Assembly (NCBI GenBank): GCA_043728315.1
Contig: JAYTMT010000016.1
Span: 8,181-72,180 of the forward strand
DNA: 64,000 nucleotides
Direction of reading: 5' to 3'
DNA from: JAAFIP01 sp043728315
GTDB lineage: Bacteria > Pseudomonadota > Gammaproteobacteria > Burkholderiales > Burkholderiaceae_C
Shown: positions 32,679-40,426 of the stretch, one piece after another
How the letters are laid out: the number at the start of each line of letters is the position of its first letter
Numbering within the stretch: the first letter of the stretch is position 1
Notes under the pieces: generated by a model
The model's input: the letters and a program-made list of their open reading frames with translations, nothing else
Database searches by the model: none
Told to the model about the DNA's origin: nothing
Program-made: the position numbers and the translations under genes

Positions 32679-32927
32679 ATGGGCCAATTAACCATTTATT
32701 TAGACTCAGCCAATGCGGTGTTTGCCAAAAATGCTGCCAACGCCGAAAAAAGCTCGATGAGCCGCTGGATTGGCACATTGATTCAAGAGAAAAAAACCAG
32801 CCAAACCAATGGCTGGCCAGCAGATTTTTGGCAGATGGCGGGGGTTTGTGGCGAGGACGATTTTCCAGATGTCAGCAGCATGCGTGGCAACGAAACACCA
32901 CAAGCTGCGCGCGAGCAATTTGACTAG
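32679..32927 (+). CDS. VapB-type antitoxin, cassette 1
   Basis: An 82-residue protein starting MGQLTIYLDSANAVFAKNAA, with a short ribbon-helix-helix-like N-terminus (IYLDSANAVF...AEKSSMSRWIGTLIQEKK) and an acidic C-terminus that would wrap the toxin (FPDVSSMRGNETPQAAREQF). GGAG lies 6 nt before the ATG. The position 33 nt upstream of a PIN-domain gene and the promoter-palindrome in front support the antitoxin role. Its N-terminus resembles that of the cassette 3 antitoxin (VTIYLQPSTLDAAKAAA). Confidence 0.8.
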   Translation: MGQLTIYLDSANAVFAKNAANAEKSSMSRWIGTLIQEKKTSQTNGWPADFWQMAGVCGEDDFPDVSSMRGNETPQAAREQFD

Positions 32928-32960
32928 CCCATCATTCACACGCATTCGCCCACATTTGCC

Positions 32961-33368
32961 ATGTACCTTCTTGATACCAACATGCTGACGTATTTTTTTA
33001 AAGGCATGGGTGGTGTCGCCCAGCGCATGTATGCCCATCCGGTAAATCTGCTTTTTGTTCCGAGTGTGGCTGTCTTAGAGATTGAATACGGTCTTGGCGC
33101 ATCGTCTAGACCCGACAAACACCGCGCCCAGCTCGATTGGGTGCTGCGCACATTCCAGATAGCCGATGTGAATACCCAAGCAGCCCAAGCGGCTGGGCAC
33201 GCGAGGCGTTTGCTAGAAAAAGCGGGTACACCCATTGGCACTTACGATTTGTTGATTGCGGGCATTGCACTGGCCAATCGCTTCATTGTGGTCAGCCGAA
33301 ACACCCGCGAGTTTGAGGGCGTGCCAGGGCTCAGGGTAGAAAACTGGTTCTCAGAATCTAATTTGTGA
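32961..33368 (+). CDS. VapC-type PIN-domain toxin, cassette 1
   Basis: A 135-residue PIN-domain endoribonuclease. Acidic residues expected for the Mg-binding centre are Asp5 in MYLLDTNMLTYFF, Glu about 42 in VAVLEIEYGLG, and Asp about 97 in GTYDLLIAGIALAN. The final acidic position is replaced by the common RNTREFEGVPGL motif. VapC toxins cleave tRNA or rRNA. The last 11 nt overlap the convergent lipoprotein gene. The sequence is similar to cassette 3 VapC (VVSRNTREFEGVPGLRVENW against VTRNTREFERVLGLRLDNW), so the two may be duplicates. Confidence 0.88.
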   Translation: MYLLDTNMLTYFFKGMGGVAQRMYAHPVNLLFVPSVAVLEIEYGLGASSRPDKHRAQLDWVLRTFQIADVNTQAAQAAGHARRLLEKAGTPIGTYDLLIAGIALANRFIVVSRNTREFEGVPGLRVENWFSESNL

Positions 33369-33837
33369 GCACAATGGTAATTTTGGCCACTTGGCTGGGC
33401 GCTTTCAAAGCGGTGGCATAAAACACCAAGCCCACGGGGGTTTGCAGAGGCGCAGGGGTTGTCAGGTAAGTTTTGGCAGCAAACTGGAAATCGGTGGTGC
33501 GCGTTTGCACCACGGTAGCGCCTGCATAGTGGATGGTATTGCCCGAGCCCGGCACAGCCACGCCGCCCACCACCAAACTCCAAGCCACAGGATCCGACGA
33601 ATCGAGCACAAAGCTCTGGCCCGCTGGCAAATACACCGTTTGCTCCTCGCCGGGCAGCACCTCCACACCGGCCACCTGCACGCCATTTGCATACATGATC
33701 ACATCAAACGCCACGGGCGGCGGGGCTATAGCCACAGCCACTGACACGTTGGGGCCAACGCCACCACCGCCGCAGCCCGCCAAGAGCAAAGCCGAGCCCA
33801 CCAGCACAGCACCTAGGATAGTTTTGATCGAACGCAT
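33358..33837 (-). CDS. Hypothetical lipoprotein with DUF4397-like beta content
   Basis: A 159-residue lipoprotein starting MRSIKTILGAVLVGSALLLA with lipobox LAGC followed by GGGG. The mature region is beta-rich (VIMYANGVQVAGVEVLPGEE, VYLPAGQSFVLDSSDPVAWS) without a family I can name. GGAG lies 9 nt before the ATG at 33837. The gene lies inside the toxin-antitoxin island and is convergent with vapC of cassette 1, overlapping its 3' end by 11 nt. It may be older resident sequence into which cassettes were inserted. Confidence 0.7.
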   Translation of the reverse strand: MRSIKTILGAVLVGSALLLAGCGGGGVGPNVSVAVAIAPPPVAFDVIMYANGVQVAGVEVLPGEEQTVYLPAGQSFVLDSSDPVAWSLVVGGVAVPGSGNTIHYAGATVVQTRTTDFQFAAKTYLTTPAPLQTPVGLVFYATALKAPSQVAKITIVLTN

Positions 33838-34030
33838 GGCAGTTTTCTCCGGTAAGCCGTTTGGCGCACCCTTCAAAATGAAAGTGCGCGCGGCTGTTTG
33901 TACAACGCGGGCTTGGATGCTGCGTTGACTATTGGCGCATTGGCACACGCGGATTTCAGCGCTTTTACCTGCGCTTCACACAAGCCCACTGCGCCAACCT
34001 GTGCGCCAACCATTGCGTGAACCATTGCAA

Positions 34031-34045
34031 CATATGCAGCATATG
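34031..34045. promoter_or_regulatory. Palindromic operator candidate of vapBC cassette 2
   Basis: CATATGC-A-GCATATG is a perfect 15-bp inverted repeat 47 nt upstream of the antitoxin ATG. Just before it are imperfect direct repeats TGCGCCAACC, TGCGCCAACCA, TGCGTGAACCA (33988-34024). AbrB/MazE-fold antitoxins commonly bind such palindromes. Confidence 0.5.
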
Positions 34046-34091
34046 CCGCAGCCTATGCTAAAATTTAATCTCCAGTTTTCAAGGAGTTCAC

Positions 34092-34385
34092 ATGCTCACT
34101 AAAGTTCGCCCAGATACGGATGCACCGCGCCAAGTCCGCCTGTTTCGCAACGGCGCGAACCAAGCGGTGCGCATTCCAAAAGAGTTTGAATTTGCCACCA
34201 ACGATGCACTCATGCGCAAGGTGGGCAACACGATTGTGATTGAGCCCGTGGAGCCCAAATACACAAAAGGCTCGCCCGAGGCCATGCTGGCAATGCTCGC
34301 TGAACTGGCCAAGTTAGGGCCCTGCGATGACGAGTTCCCTGATGTAGACGAAGGTTTACTACCTATAGACGATGTGGTGCTATAG
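34092..34385 (+). CDS. VapB-type antitoxin with AbrB/SpoVT fold, cassette 2
   Basis: A 97-residue protein whose N-terminal half has the swapped-hairpin pattern RQVRLFRNGANQAVRIPKEF and GNTIVIEPVEPKY of AbrB/MazE/VapB antitoxins. The acidic C-terminus (CDDEFPDVDEGLLPIDD) should bind the toxin. AAGGAG lies 6 nt before the ATG. Two nucleotides separate it from the toxin gene. It belongs to a different antitoxin class from those of cassettes 1 and 3, which shows that the cassettes are not simple triplications. Confidence 0.9.
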   Translation: MLTKVRPDTDAPRQVRLFRNGANQAVRIPKEFEFATNDALMRKVGNTIVIEPVEPKYTKGSPEAMLAMLAELAKLGPCDDEFPDVDEGLLPIDDVVL

Positions 34386-34387
34386 CC

Positions 34388-34816
34388 ATGTATTTACTCG
34401 ATACAAACGCGATCAGCCACATGATGCGCGAGCCGCTGGGCATCGTGGCTAGGCGTGTCAAAAGTATAGTTGAGGCATCTGTGTCAGCCGCAGAGGCGGT
34501 AACTCCGCTTTGCACCAGCGTTATCGTGCAATGCGAACTGCTGTACGGGATAAGAAAACGCCAATCACAACGACTGCTCACCGCTTACCAAGTCACGATG
34601 CAATACATCCCCGTGCTGCCATTGGACGAAACGGTATCAGAGCATTACAGCTTTTTGCGCACTGCACTGGAGTCAAATGGCACAGCCATCGGCCCAAATG
34701 ATTGCTTTATAGCTGCCCACGCATTGGCGCTGAACGCCATTGTGGTCACCCACAACGAAGCCGAGTTTCGGCGTGTGCCGAATTTGAAAGTTGAAAACTG
34801 GTTACAGACTTTCTAA
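34388..34816 (+). CDS. VapC-type PIN-domain toxin, cassette 2
   Basis: A 142-residue PIN-domain protein: Asp5 in MYLLDTNAISHMM, Glu in VIVQCELLYGIRKR (about 55), Asp in GPNDCFIAAHALALNAIVV (about 101), and Glu in THNEAEFRRVPNLKVENW. It is the partner of the AbrB-fold antitoxin 2 nt upstream. The type resembles VapC/FitB-like tRNA nucleases, but the target cannot be read from the sequence. Confidence 0.9.
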   Translation: MYLLDTNAISHMMREPLGIVARRVKSIVEASVSAAEAVTPLCTSVIVQCELLYGIRKRQSQRLLTAYQVTMQYIPVLPLDETVSEHYSFLRTALESNGTAIGPNDCFIAAHALALNAIVVTHNEAEFRRVPNLKVENWLQTF

Positions 34817-34836
34817 AAATTATATTTTAAATAAAT

Positions 34837-34858
34837 AAATTATAATTTTTTATAATTT
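34837..34858. promoter_or_regulatory. A/T-rich inverted repeat before vapBC cassette 3
   Basis: AAATTATAA-TTTT-TTATAATTT is a perfect 9-bp inverted repeat in a 50-nt stretch of almost pure A/T, 20 nt upstream of the antitoxin ATG. It contains possible -10 sequences (TATAAT) and may be both promoter and operator. Confidence 0.5.
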
Positions 34859-34877
34859 ACCCGATAAGGCGCAGCGC

Positions 34878-35138
34878 ATGTCCCAAGTCACTATTTACCT
34901 TCAGCCCAGCACACTCGATGCCGCCAAGGCTGCCGCAGCCAAAGCGCAGCTGTCGGTGAGCCAATGGTTTGCCCGCTTTGCCCAAGCCGAAGAGCAAAAG
35001 CTTGGGCACAGTTGGACAGAATTTTTAGACCAACTAGACCGCACCCACGGCAAGCAGTCAGAAGCGGGCTTAGACTTTATGCTTAGCCCAGAGCGCAATG
35101 CCGACTTGCTTGCGCAGCGCGAGTTGGAGGCATTTTGA
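34878..35138 (+). CDS. VapB-type antitoxin, cassette 3
   Basis: An 86-residue protein with N-terminal MSQVTIYLQPSTLDAAKAAA followed by AQLSVSQWFARFAQAEEQK, like a ribbon-helix-helix, and a C-terminal part (HGKQSEAGLDFMLSPERNAD). The stop codon overlaps the start of the next gene (TTGA), a typical antitoxin-toxin overlap. Confidence 0.82.
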   Translation: MSQVTIYLQPSTLDAAKAAAAKAQLSVSQWFARFAQAEEQKLGHSWTEFLDQLDRTHGKQSEAGLDFMLSPERNADLLAQRELEAF

Positions 35139-35533
35139 AATACCTGCTGGATACCGACACTCTCATCTATATCAACAAGCGCGCCGGCAAATGCTTAGAG
35201 AGGCTCGAACAACACGCCAACACCGACATCGCCATTAGCAGCCTGAATGTATTCGAGTTCGAATACAGCATATCCCGATCCAACGCCCCCGCCAGAGCAC
35301 AAAGCTTTCTTGCCGAGTTGCAAGCGCGTTTTACAGTCTTGCCTTTTGACAACGCCAGCGCCGCCCAAGCTGGTCGCGTCCGCTCCCAGCTGCGTTTAGC
35401 TGGTGTGCCGATTGGTCCATATGATCTGCAACACGCAGGTATTGCTCTGGCCAACCAGCTGGTATTTGTCACCCGCAACACCCGCGAATTTGAACGTGTT
35501 TTGGGGCTACGATTGGACAATTGGTATGACTAA
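35135..35533 (+). CDS. VapC-type PIN-domain toxin, cassette 3
   Basis: A 132-residue PIN-domain protein starting with TTG (35135) as KYLLDTDTLIYINKR: Asp6 and Asp8 near the start, Glu in SLNVFEFEYSISR, Asp in GPYDLQHAGIALANQLVFV. It ends RNTREFERVLGLRLDNWYD, close to cassette 1 VapC. GGAGG lies 7 nt before the TTG. Its 3' end overlaps the Fic gene by 8 nt, so Fic is translationally coupled to it. Confidence 0.88.
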   Translation: MKYLLDTDTLIYINKRAGKCLERLEQHANTDIAISSLNVFEFEYSISRSNAPARAQSFLAELQARFTVLPFDNASAAQAGRVRSQLRLAGVPIGPYDLQHAGIALANQLVFVTRNTREFERVLGLRLDNWYD

Positions 35534-36470
35534 TCTCCCCACCCCAATCAACTCGCAAGACAAATTCACGCAAGCCGATGCGCAGCGCGTACAGATCAAT
35601 GCAAAAAAGCACCAAGACCCCAACCTGTGGGAAACCATCGTCAAGCGCCTGCGCATAGACTGGACTTACAACTCCAACGGCATTGAGGGCAGCACGCTCA
35701 CGCGCGGCGAAACCCATTTTTTCCTGTCTGAAGGATTGACTGTAGAGGGCAAACCACTCAAAGACTTCATGGATGCGCAAAACCACGCCGAAGCGATTGA
35801 CATGCTGTTTGACGTAGTGGCAAGCCAGCAGCCAATTACTGAGAGCTTTATCAAAGAAGTCAATGCCTTGATTCTGCGCGGCCTAGAGTTCACGCCCGCC
35901 AAAGCGGCCAGCGGCCAGATCACCCGCAAGCCCGCACACCCCGGGCAATACAAAAAGCTAGCCAACCACGTGTTGCAACCCGATGGCACACTCCACACCT
36001 ATGTAGAGCCCATCCACGTACAAGACCAGATGCAAGTGCTGGTTGAATGGATCAATACCCACTTGCACACCACCCACACTATTGAAGTAGCCGCCCTAGC
36101 CCACTACCACATGGTGCGTATCCACCCCTTTGACGACGGCAATGGCCGTGGCGCACGCATCCTCATGAACCTGATTTTGATGCACAAAGGCCATTTTCCC
36201 GCAGTGATTCGACTTGATGCCAAACGCCGATACCTAGAGACTCTCGCTCAGGCTGACGCTGGCAATCCAGCGCCATTTATCGCGTACATTGCTGATGCAG
36301 TCATCAGCACCAATGCATCGGTGATTCAAGCGCTAGGGCGGGCAGAACCTGACCAAGAATCCCAGGATTGGGTGGATGCACACTTGACCGAACCAGATGA
36401 CGACGGATTTGACGCTGCACGGTTTGAATCTGAATTGCAGCTGGCGCAGCGCAATGCGCAAAACCTGTAA
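35526..36470 (+). CDS. Fic-family protein (predicted AMP-transferase)
   Basis: A 314-residue Fic protein. The catalytic motif HPFDDGNGRGAR (about residues 198-209) is complete, with the His that deprotonates the target hydroxyl. An N-terminal inhibitory helix motif SNGIEG (about 55-60) fits the class II rule (S/T)xxxE(G/N), so the enzyme is probably autoinhibited rather than held by a separate antitoxin. The start MTNLPTPIN at 35526 overlaps vapC of cassette 3 by 8 nt; an upstream frame extension is a shadow. Fic enzymes transfer AMP from ATP to target proteins. Its place at the end of three vapBC cassettes suggests it is part of the same accessory island. Confidence 0.92.
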   Translation: MTNLPTPINSQDKFTQADAQRVQINAKKHQDPNLWETIVKRLRIDWTYNSNGIEGSTLTRGETHFFLSEGLTVEGKPLKDFMDAQNHAEAIDMLFDVVASQQPITESFIKEVNALILRGLEFTPAKAASGQITRKPAHPGQYKKLANHVLQPDGTLHTYVEPIHVQDQMQVLVEWINTHLHTTHTIEVAALAHYHMVRIHPFDDGNGRGARILMNLILMHKGHFPAVIRLDAKRRYLETLAQADAGNPAPFIAYIADAVISTNASVIQALGRAEPDQESQDWVDAHLTEPDDDGFDAARFESELQLAQRNAQNL

Positions 36471-36489
36471 CCCCAATGACCAATTTACT

Positions 36490-37197
36490 ATGACGCTCCA
36501 TTCACCATCCCCCGGCCTAGTCACCCAAGGCATCACCACTCCCCTGCGTTTGTCCGACTTCAAACTCGCCGCTTTCGACATGGATTCCACGCTGATTAAT
36601 ATCGAGTGTGTGGACGAAATTGCCGATGCGGCGGGGCGCAAGGCCGAGGTGGCGGCTATTACCGAGGCCGCTATGCGCGGGGAGATTACCGATTACAAAG
36701 ATTCGCTGCGCCGCCGTGTGGCGCTGCTGGCGGGCGTGCCTGTTGCTGCTATGGAGGAAGTGCTGACGCAGCGCATGCAGCTTAACCCGGGCGCTATAGA
36801 ATTAACACAAGCCTTTAAAGCAGCGGGTATGAAACTGCTGCTGCTGTCGGGCGGGTTCACCTACTTTACCGACCATATTCGTGACCACTTGCAGATGGAT
36901 TTTGCGCGCTCTAATGTGCTGGGTATTGCAGATGGCAAACTCACAGGCAAGCTGGTAGACCAGGCGTGGGGGGATATTTGCGACGGAGAAGAAAAGCGCA
37001 AAATGCTGCTAGCCACCTGCGCCCAGCTAGGCATAGATGCCAAGCAGTCAATAGCCGTGGGCGACGGTGCCAACGACTTGCCCATGATGGGCGTAGCGGG
37101 TTTGTCAGTGGCCTACCACGCCAAACCTAAAGTGCGTGCGCAGGCCATGGTGGCCATCAACGAAGGTGGGCTAGACCGGTTGTTGGCGCTTTTTTAA
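36490..37197 (+). CDS. serB: Phosphoserine phosphatase
   Basis: HAD-family enzyme for the last step of serine synthesis, 235 residues. The nucleophile motif is FDMDSTLINIECVDEIA near residue 31, motif II LLLLSGGFTYFTDHI near 121 and motif III/IV AVGDGANDLPMMGVAGLSVA near 180-200. ATG 36490 follows the Fic stop by 19 nt; the frame runs further upstream but only inside the Fic gene. In Burkholderiales serB is commonly near mfd, so the island at 32.6-36.5 kb appears to have been inserted between mfd and serB. Confidence 0.95.
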   Translation: MTLHSPSPGLVTQGITTPLRLSDFKLAAFDMDSTLINIECVDEIADAAGRKAEVAAITEAAMRGEITDYKDSLRRRVALLAGVPVAAMEEVLTQRMQLNPGAIELTQAFKAAGMKLLLLSGGFTYFTDHIRDHLQMDFARSNVLGIADGKLTGKLVDQAWGDICDGEEKRKMLLATCAQLGIDAKQSIAVGDGANDLPMMGVAGLSVAYHAKPKVRAQAMVAINEGGLDRLLALF

Positions 37198-37264
37198 GGT
37201 TTTTCAGCACAATGTTACCGTCATATGGTCATATTACGCTATTAAATATATAGCTATACTAGTT
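37198..37264 (-). repeat. Family 1 repeat, copy 9, between convergent serB and the RND gene
   Basis: Core on the minus strand at 37210-37229 with two mismatches, flanked by CGCTATTAAATATATAGC. It fills the whole gap between the serB stop and the stop of the RND transporter gene. Confidence 0.85.
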
Positions 37265-40200
37265 ATTAGCTACCAGCTCTGGGTACACAGCAGGGTGCGC
37301 TACTGGATGCACTGCCTCTGAAGTAAGTGCTGTTTTAATCGCACCTGGCGCGGTTTTGCGGGCAAACAGGGTGTACATGGTGGGCACCACAAAAATGGTA
37401 AGCAGTGTGCCCAGCGACATGCCGCCCACAATCACCCAGCCTATTTGCTGGCGGCTCTCTGCCCCTGCGCCAGTGGCCAAAGCCAGTGGCAAGGCGCCCA
37501 GAACCATAGCCCCAGTAGTCATCAAAATAGGCCGCAAACGCTGCGTGGCCGAGCGTTTCACGGCTTCTAGCGTGGCCACGCCCTCTTCGCGCAGCTTGTT
37601 AGAAAACTCCACAATCAAAATGCCGTGCTTGGTGATAAGCCCCACAAGGGTGATAAGGCCAATTTGACTGAATACATTCAATGTTCCCCCGCTCCACTGC
37701 AAAGCAGCCAGTGCGCCCACCATGGAAAGTGGCACACTCAGCATGATGATTAAGGGGTCAATGAAGCTTTCAAACTGCGCTGCTAGAACGAGGTAAATAA
37801 AGAGCAGCGCCATGATGAAAACAATCAGCAAAGAGTCAGAGGCTTTGCGAAACTCGCGGCTTTGGCCATTCAAATCGGTGGCATATCCTGGGCGCAGCAC
37901 CTTTTTAGAGGTGGCATCCATGAAATCCAAGGCTTGGCCCAGCGAATAATCTGCGGCCAAATTAGCCGTGATAGAAGCGGAGCGGCGTTGGCCAAAATGG
38001 TTCAGCTCGCGCGGCACTACCACTTCGCGCAATTTCACCAAGGCCGACAATGGAATCATCGCCTCGTTGCGCCCCCGCACAAAGATTTTTTCAATATCGT
38101 CTGGGGTGTCGCGGTCAGATATGTTGGTTTGCACAATCACGTCGTATTGCTCGCCTTCGCGCTTGTAGCGGGTGACCTGCCTGCCGCCCAGCATGGTTTC
38201 CACGGCGCGGGCTACGGCCTCCACGCTCACGCCCATGTCAGCGGCGCGTTCGCGGTCTACCTCCATTTTGATTTCTGGTTTATTCAGGCGCAGATCGGTG
38301 TCCACTTGTATGAAGCCTGGGTTTTTAGCCAATTCATCTTGGAAATTGCGCACCACTTGGCTTAAATTGGCGTAGCTGTCGGAGGTGACGATCACATAGT
38401 TAATCGGCCGCTCGCGAAAGCCCTGCCCTAGCGAGGGCGGCGTGATGGCAAAAGCCGTAACCCCTGGTAAGCCTGAAATACGCCCCCCCATTTCGCGGGC
38501 GATTTCAGTGGTTTTCTTGGTGCGCTGCTCCCATGGCACGGCTCGGTAAAACACATTGCCCTGCGCCACCGTGGGGTTGCCCGTGACGGTGAAAATACGG
38601 TCAAATTCCTTGTATTGCATGCCCATGCGCTCAATGGCTTGGACGTATTTTGCGGTGTAGTCCATGGTGGCGCCGTCAGGGCCATTGACTACCGTAAGAA
38701 TCACGCCACGGTCTTCTATGGGGGCGAGTTCGCGTTTGATGTCTTTGAGTAGCGCCCATGTGCCCACGCCCGATCCCAGCATGATGAGCACAATGAGCCA
38801 ACGGGCTTTGAGTGACCAATTGAGCAATGCGCCATAACCGCGCGTAAGAGCCTGCAGACCGCGCTCAATCCAACGGTCAAAAAACCAAGGATTGGGGTTG
38901 TGCTTGAGCAGCTTGGAGCACATCATGGGCGAGAGCGTGAGCGCCACAAAGCCAGACACCACTACCGCGCCAGCCAGCGCCAAAGCAAACTCGGTAAACA
39001 ACCTGCCCGTGCGCCCGGGCGCAAAGGACAAAGGCGCATACACTGCGGCCAATGTGAGCGTCATGGCCACCACGGCAAAGCCAATTTCTTTAGAGCCAAT
39101 AATGGCCGCATCCAACGGGGCTTTGCCCTCTTCTATATGCCGGTAGATATTCTCTAGCACCACAATCGCATCGTCCACCACCAGCCCAATGGCCAGCACC
39201 AGCGCCAGCAGTGTGAGCGTGTTGATGGTGAAACCAAACAATGCCATCAAGGCGAAGGTGCCAATCAATGACACGGGAATGGTAACCAGCGGAATAATCG
39301 ACGCGCGGATGGTGCGTAAGAACACAAAGATCACCAAAGCCACCAAGACCACGGCCTCTAGGATGGTGCTATACACCGCTTTGATCGAACGGTCAATGAA
39401 GACCGAATTGTCGTTCGAGACCTCAATTTCAGTGCCAGCAGGCATGTTTTCTTTGATCTTAGGAATCATGGCGCGCACTGCAGCCGATAGATCCAAAGGA
39501 TTGGCTGTGGCGTTGCGAATCACGCCTAGGGTGATGGCATCTTTGCCATTGAGGCGCGTGGCAGTGCGCTCAGATGCTGGGCCTTGGCGTACTTGGGCGA
39601 CATCGCCAATACGAATGGGCAGACCATTGACGTTTTTGATTTGAATTTGCGCAAACTCTGCCGGGCGTTGCAAATCGGTGGCGCTGGTCACGTTGAACTC
39701 GCGCTGCTTGCTTTCAATGCGGCCAGCGGGCACGTCCACATTAGAGCGGCGCAGGGCATCTTCAACGTCTTGGGTGGTGATTTTGTAGGCGGCCAGTTTG
39801 TCAGGGTCTAGCCAAATGCGCATGGAGTATTTGCGCTCACCAAACACGCGCACGTCGGCCGCGCCTGGCGCGGTTTGCAGCATGGGTTTGGCCAATCGGT
39901 TGGCCAAATCAGACATTTGCAACACATTGAGCGTGTCGGAACTGAACGACAGCCAGATAACCGGAAAAGCATCAGCCTCTACCTTGGCAATCACAGGCTC
40001 GTCAATGCCGGTGGGCAGGCGCAGGCGCACGCGGCTGACTTTGTCGCGCACGTCGGCTGCGGCGCTGTCTGCATCGCGGGTCAAAATAAAGCGCACGGTG
40101 ATTTGGCTTTGCTCTTGGCGGCTAATCGAGGTGATAACGTCAACCCCCTCAATGCCAGCGAGCGAGTCTTCTAGCACCTTGGTCACTTGCGCTTCCACCA

Positions 40201-40372
40201 CTTCGCTGGATGCACCCAAATAGCGCGTCTCTACCGTGACGGTGGGTTCGTCAATTTTGGGGTATTCGCGCACCGAGAGTTTGGTGAACGACACATAGCC
40301 GATCAGCAAAATCAGCAAAGAAATCACCGTGGCAAACACGGGGCGGCGAATCGATATTTCTGGTAGCTGCAT
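37259..40372 (-). CDS. RND-family multidrug efflux transporter (inner membrane pump)
   Basis: A 1037-residue resistance-nodulation-division pump of the HAE-1 class. N-terminal MQLPEISIRRPVFATVISLL starts the first membrane helix. The proton-relay motif in TM4 is visible as LVLAIGLVVDDAIVVLENIY (two Asp), and the second half repeats the fold (QIGLITLVGLITKHGILIVEF). Proteins of this family work as trimers with a periplasmic adaptor and an outer membrane channel. The adaptor gene is 54 nt upstream; no channel gene is present in the window. Substrate is not predictable. Confidence 0.94.
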   Translation of the reverse strand: MQLPEISIRRPVFATVISLLILLIGYVSFTKLSVREYPKIDEPTVTVETRYLGASSEVVEAQVTKVLEDSLAGIEGVDVITSISRQEQSQITVRFILTRDADSAAADVRDKVSRVRLRLPTGIDEPVIAKVEADAFPVIWLSFSSDTLNVLQMSDLANRLAKPMLQTAPGAADVRVFGERKYSMRIWLDPDKLAAYKITTQDVEDALRRSNVDVPAGRIESKQREFNVTSATDLQRPAEFAQIQIKNVNGLPIRIGDVAQVRQGPASERTATRLNGKDAITLGVIRNATANPLDLSAAVRAMIPKIKENMPAGTEIEVSNDNSVFIDRSIKAVYSTILEAVVLVALVIFVFLRTIRASIIPLVTIPVSLIGTFALMALFGFTINTLTLLALVLAIGLVVDDAIVVLENIYRHIEEGKAPLDAAIIGSKEIGFAVVAMTLTLAAVYAPLSFAPGRTGRLFTEFALALAGAVVVSGFVALTLSPMMCSKLLKHNPNPWFFDRWIERGLQALTRGYGALLNWSLKARWLIVLIMLGSGVGTWALLKDIKRELAPIEDRGVILTVVNGPDGATMDYTAKYVQAIERMGMQYKEFDRIFTVTGNPTVAQGNVFYRAVPWEQRTKKTTEIAREMGGRISGLPGVTAFAITPPSLGQGFRERPINYVIVTSDSYANLSQVVRNFQDELAKNPGFIQVDTDLRLNKPEIKMEVDRERAADMGVSVEAVARAVETMLGGRQVTRYKREGEQYDVIVQTNISDRDTPDDIEKIFVRGRNEAMIPLSALVKLREVVVPRELNHFGQRRSASITANLAADYSLGQALDFMDATSKKVLRPGYATDLNGQSREFRKASDSLLIVFIMALLFIYLVLAAQFESFIDPLIIMLSVPLSMVGALAALQWSGGTLNVFSQIGLITLVGLITKHGILIVEFSNKLREEGVATLEAVKRSATQRLRPILMTTGAMVLGALPLALATGAGAESRQQIGWVIVGGMSLGTLLTIFVVPTMYTLFARKTAPGAIKTALTSEAVHPVAHPAVYPELVANN

Positions 40373-40426
40373 ATTGCGCCCCTTAGGATTGAATCAAAAA
40401 AATGCTTGCTGTAGCGGTCACAAAAC

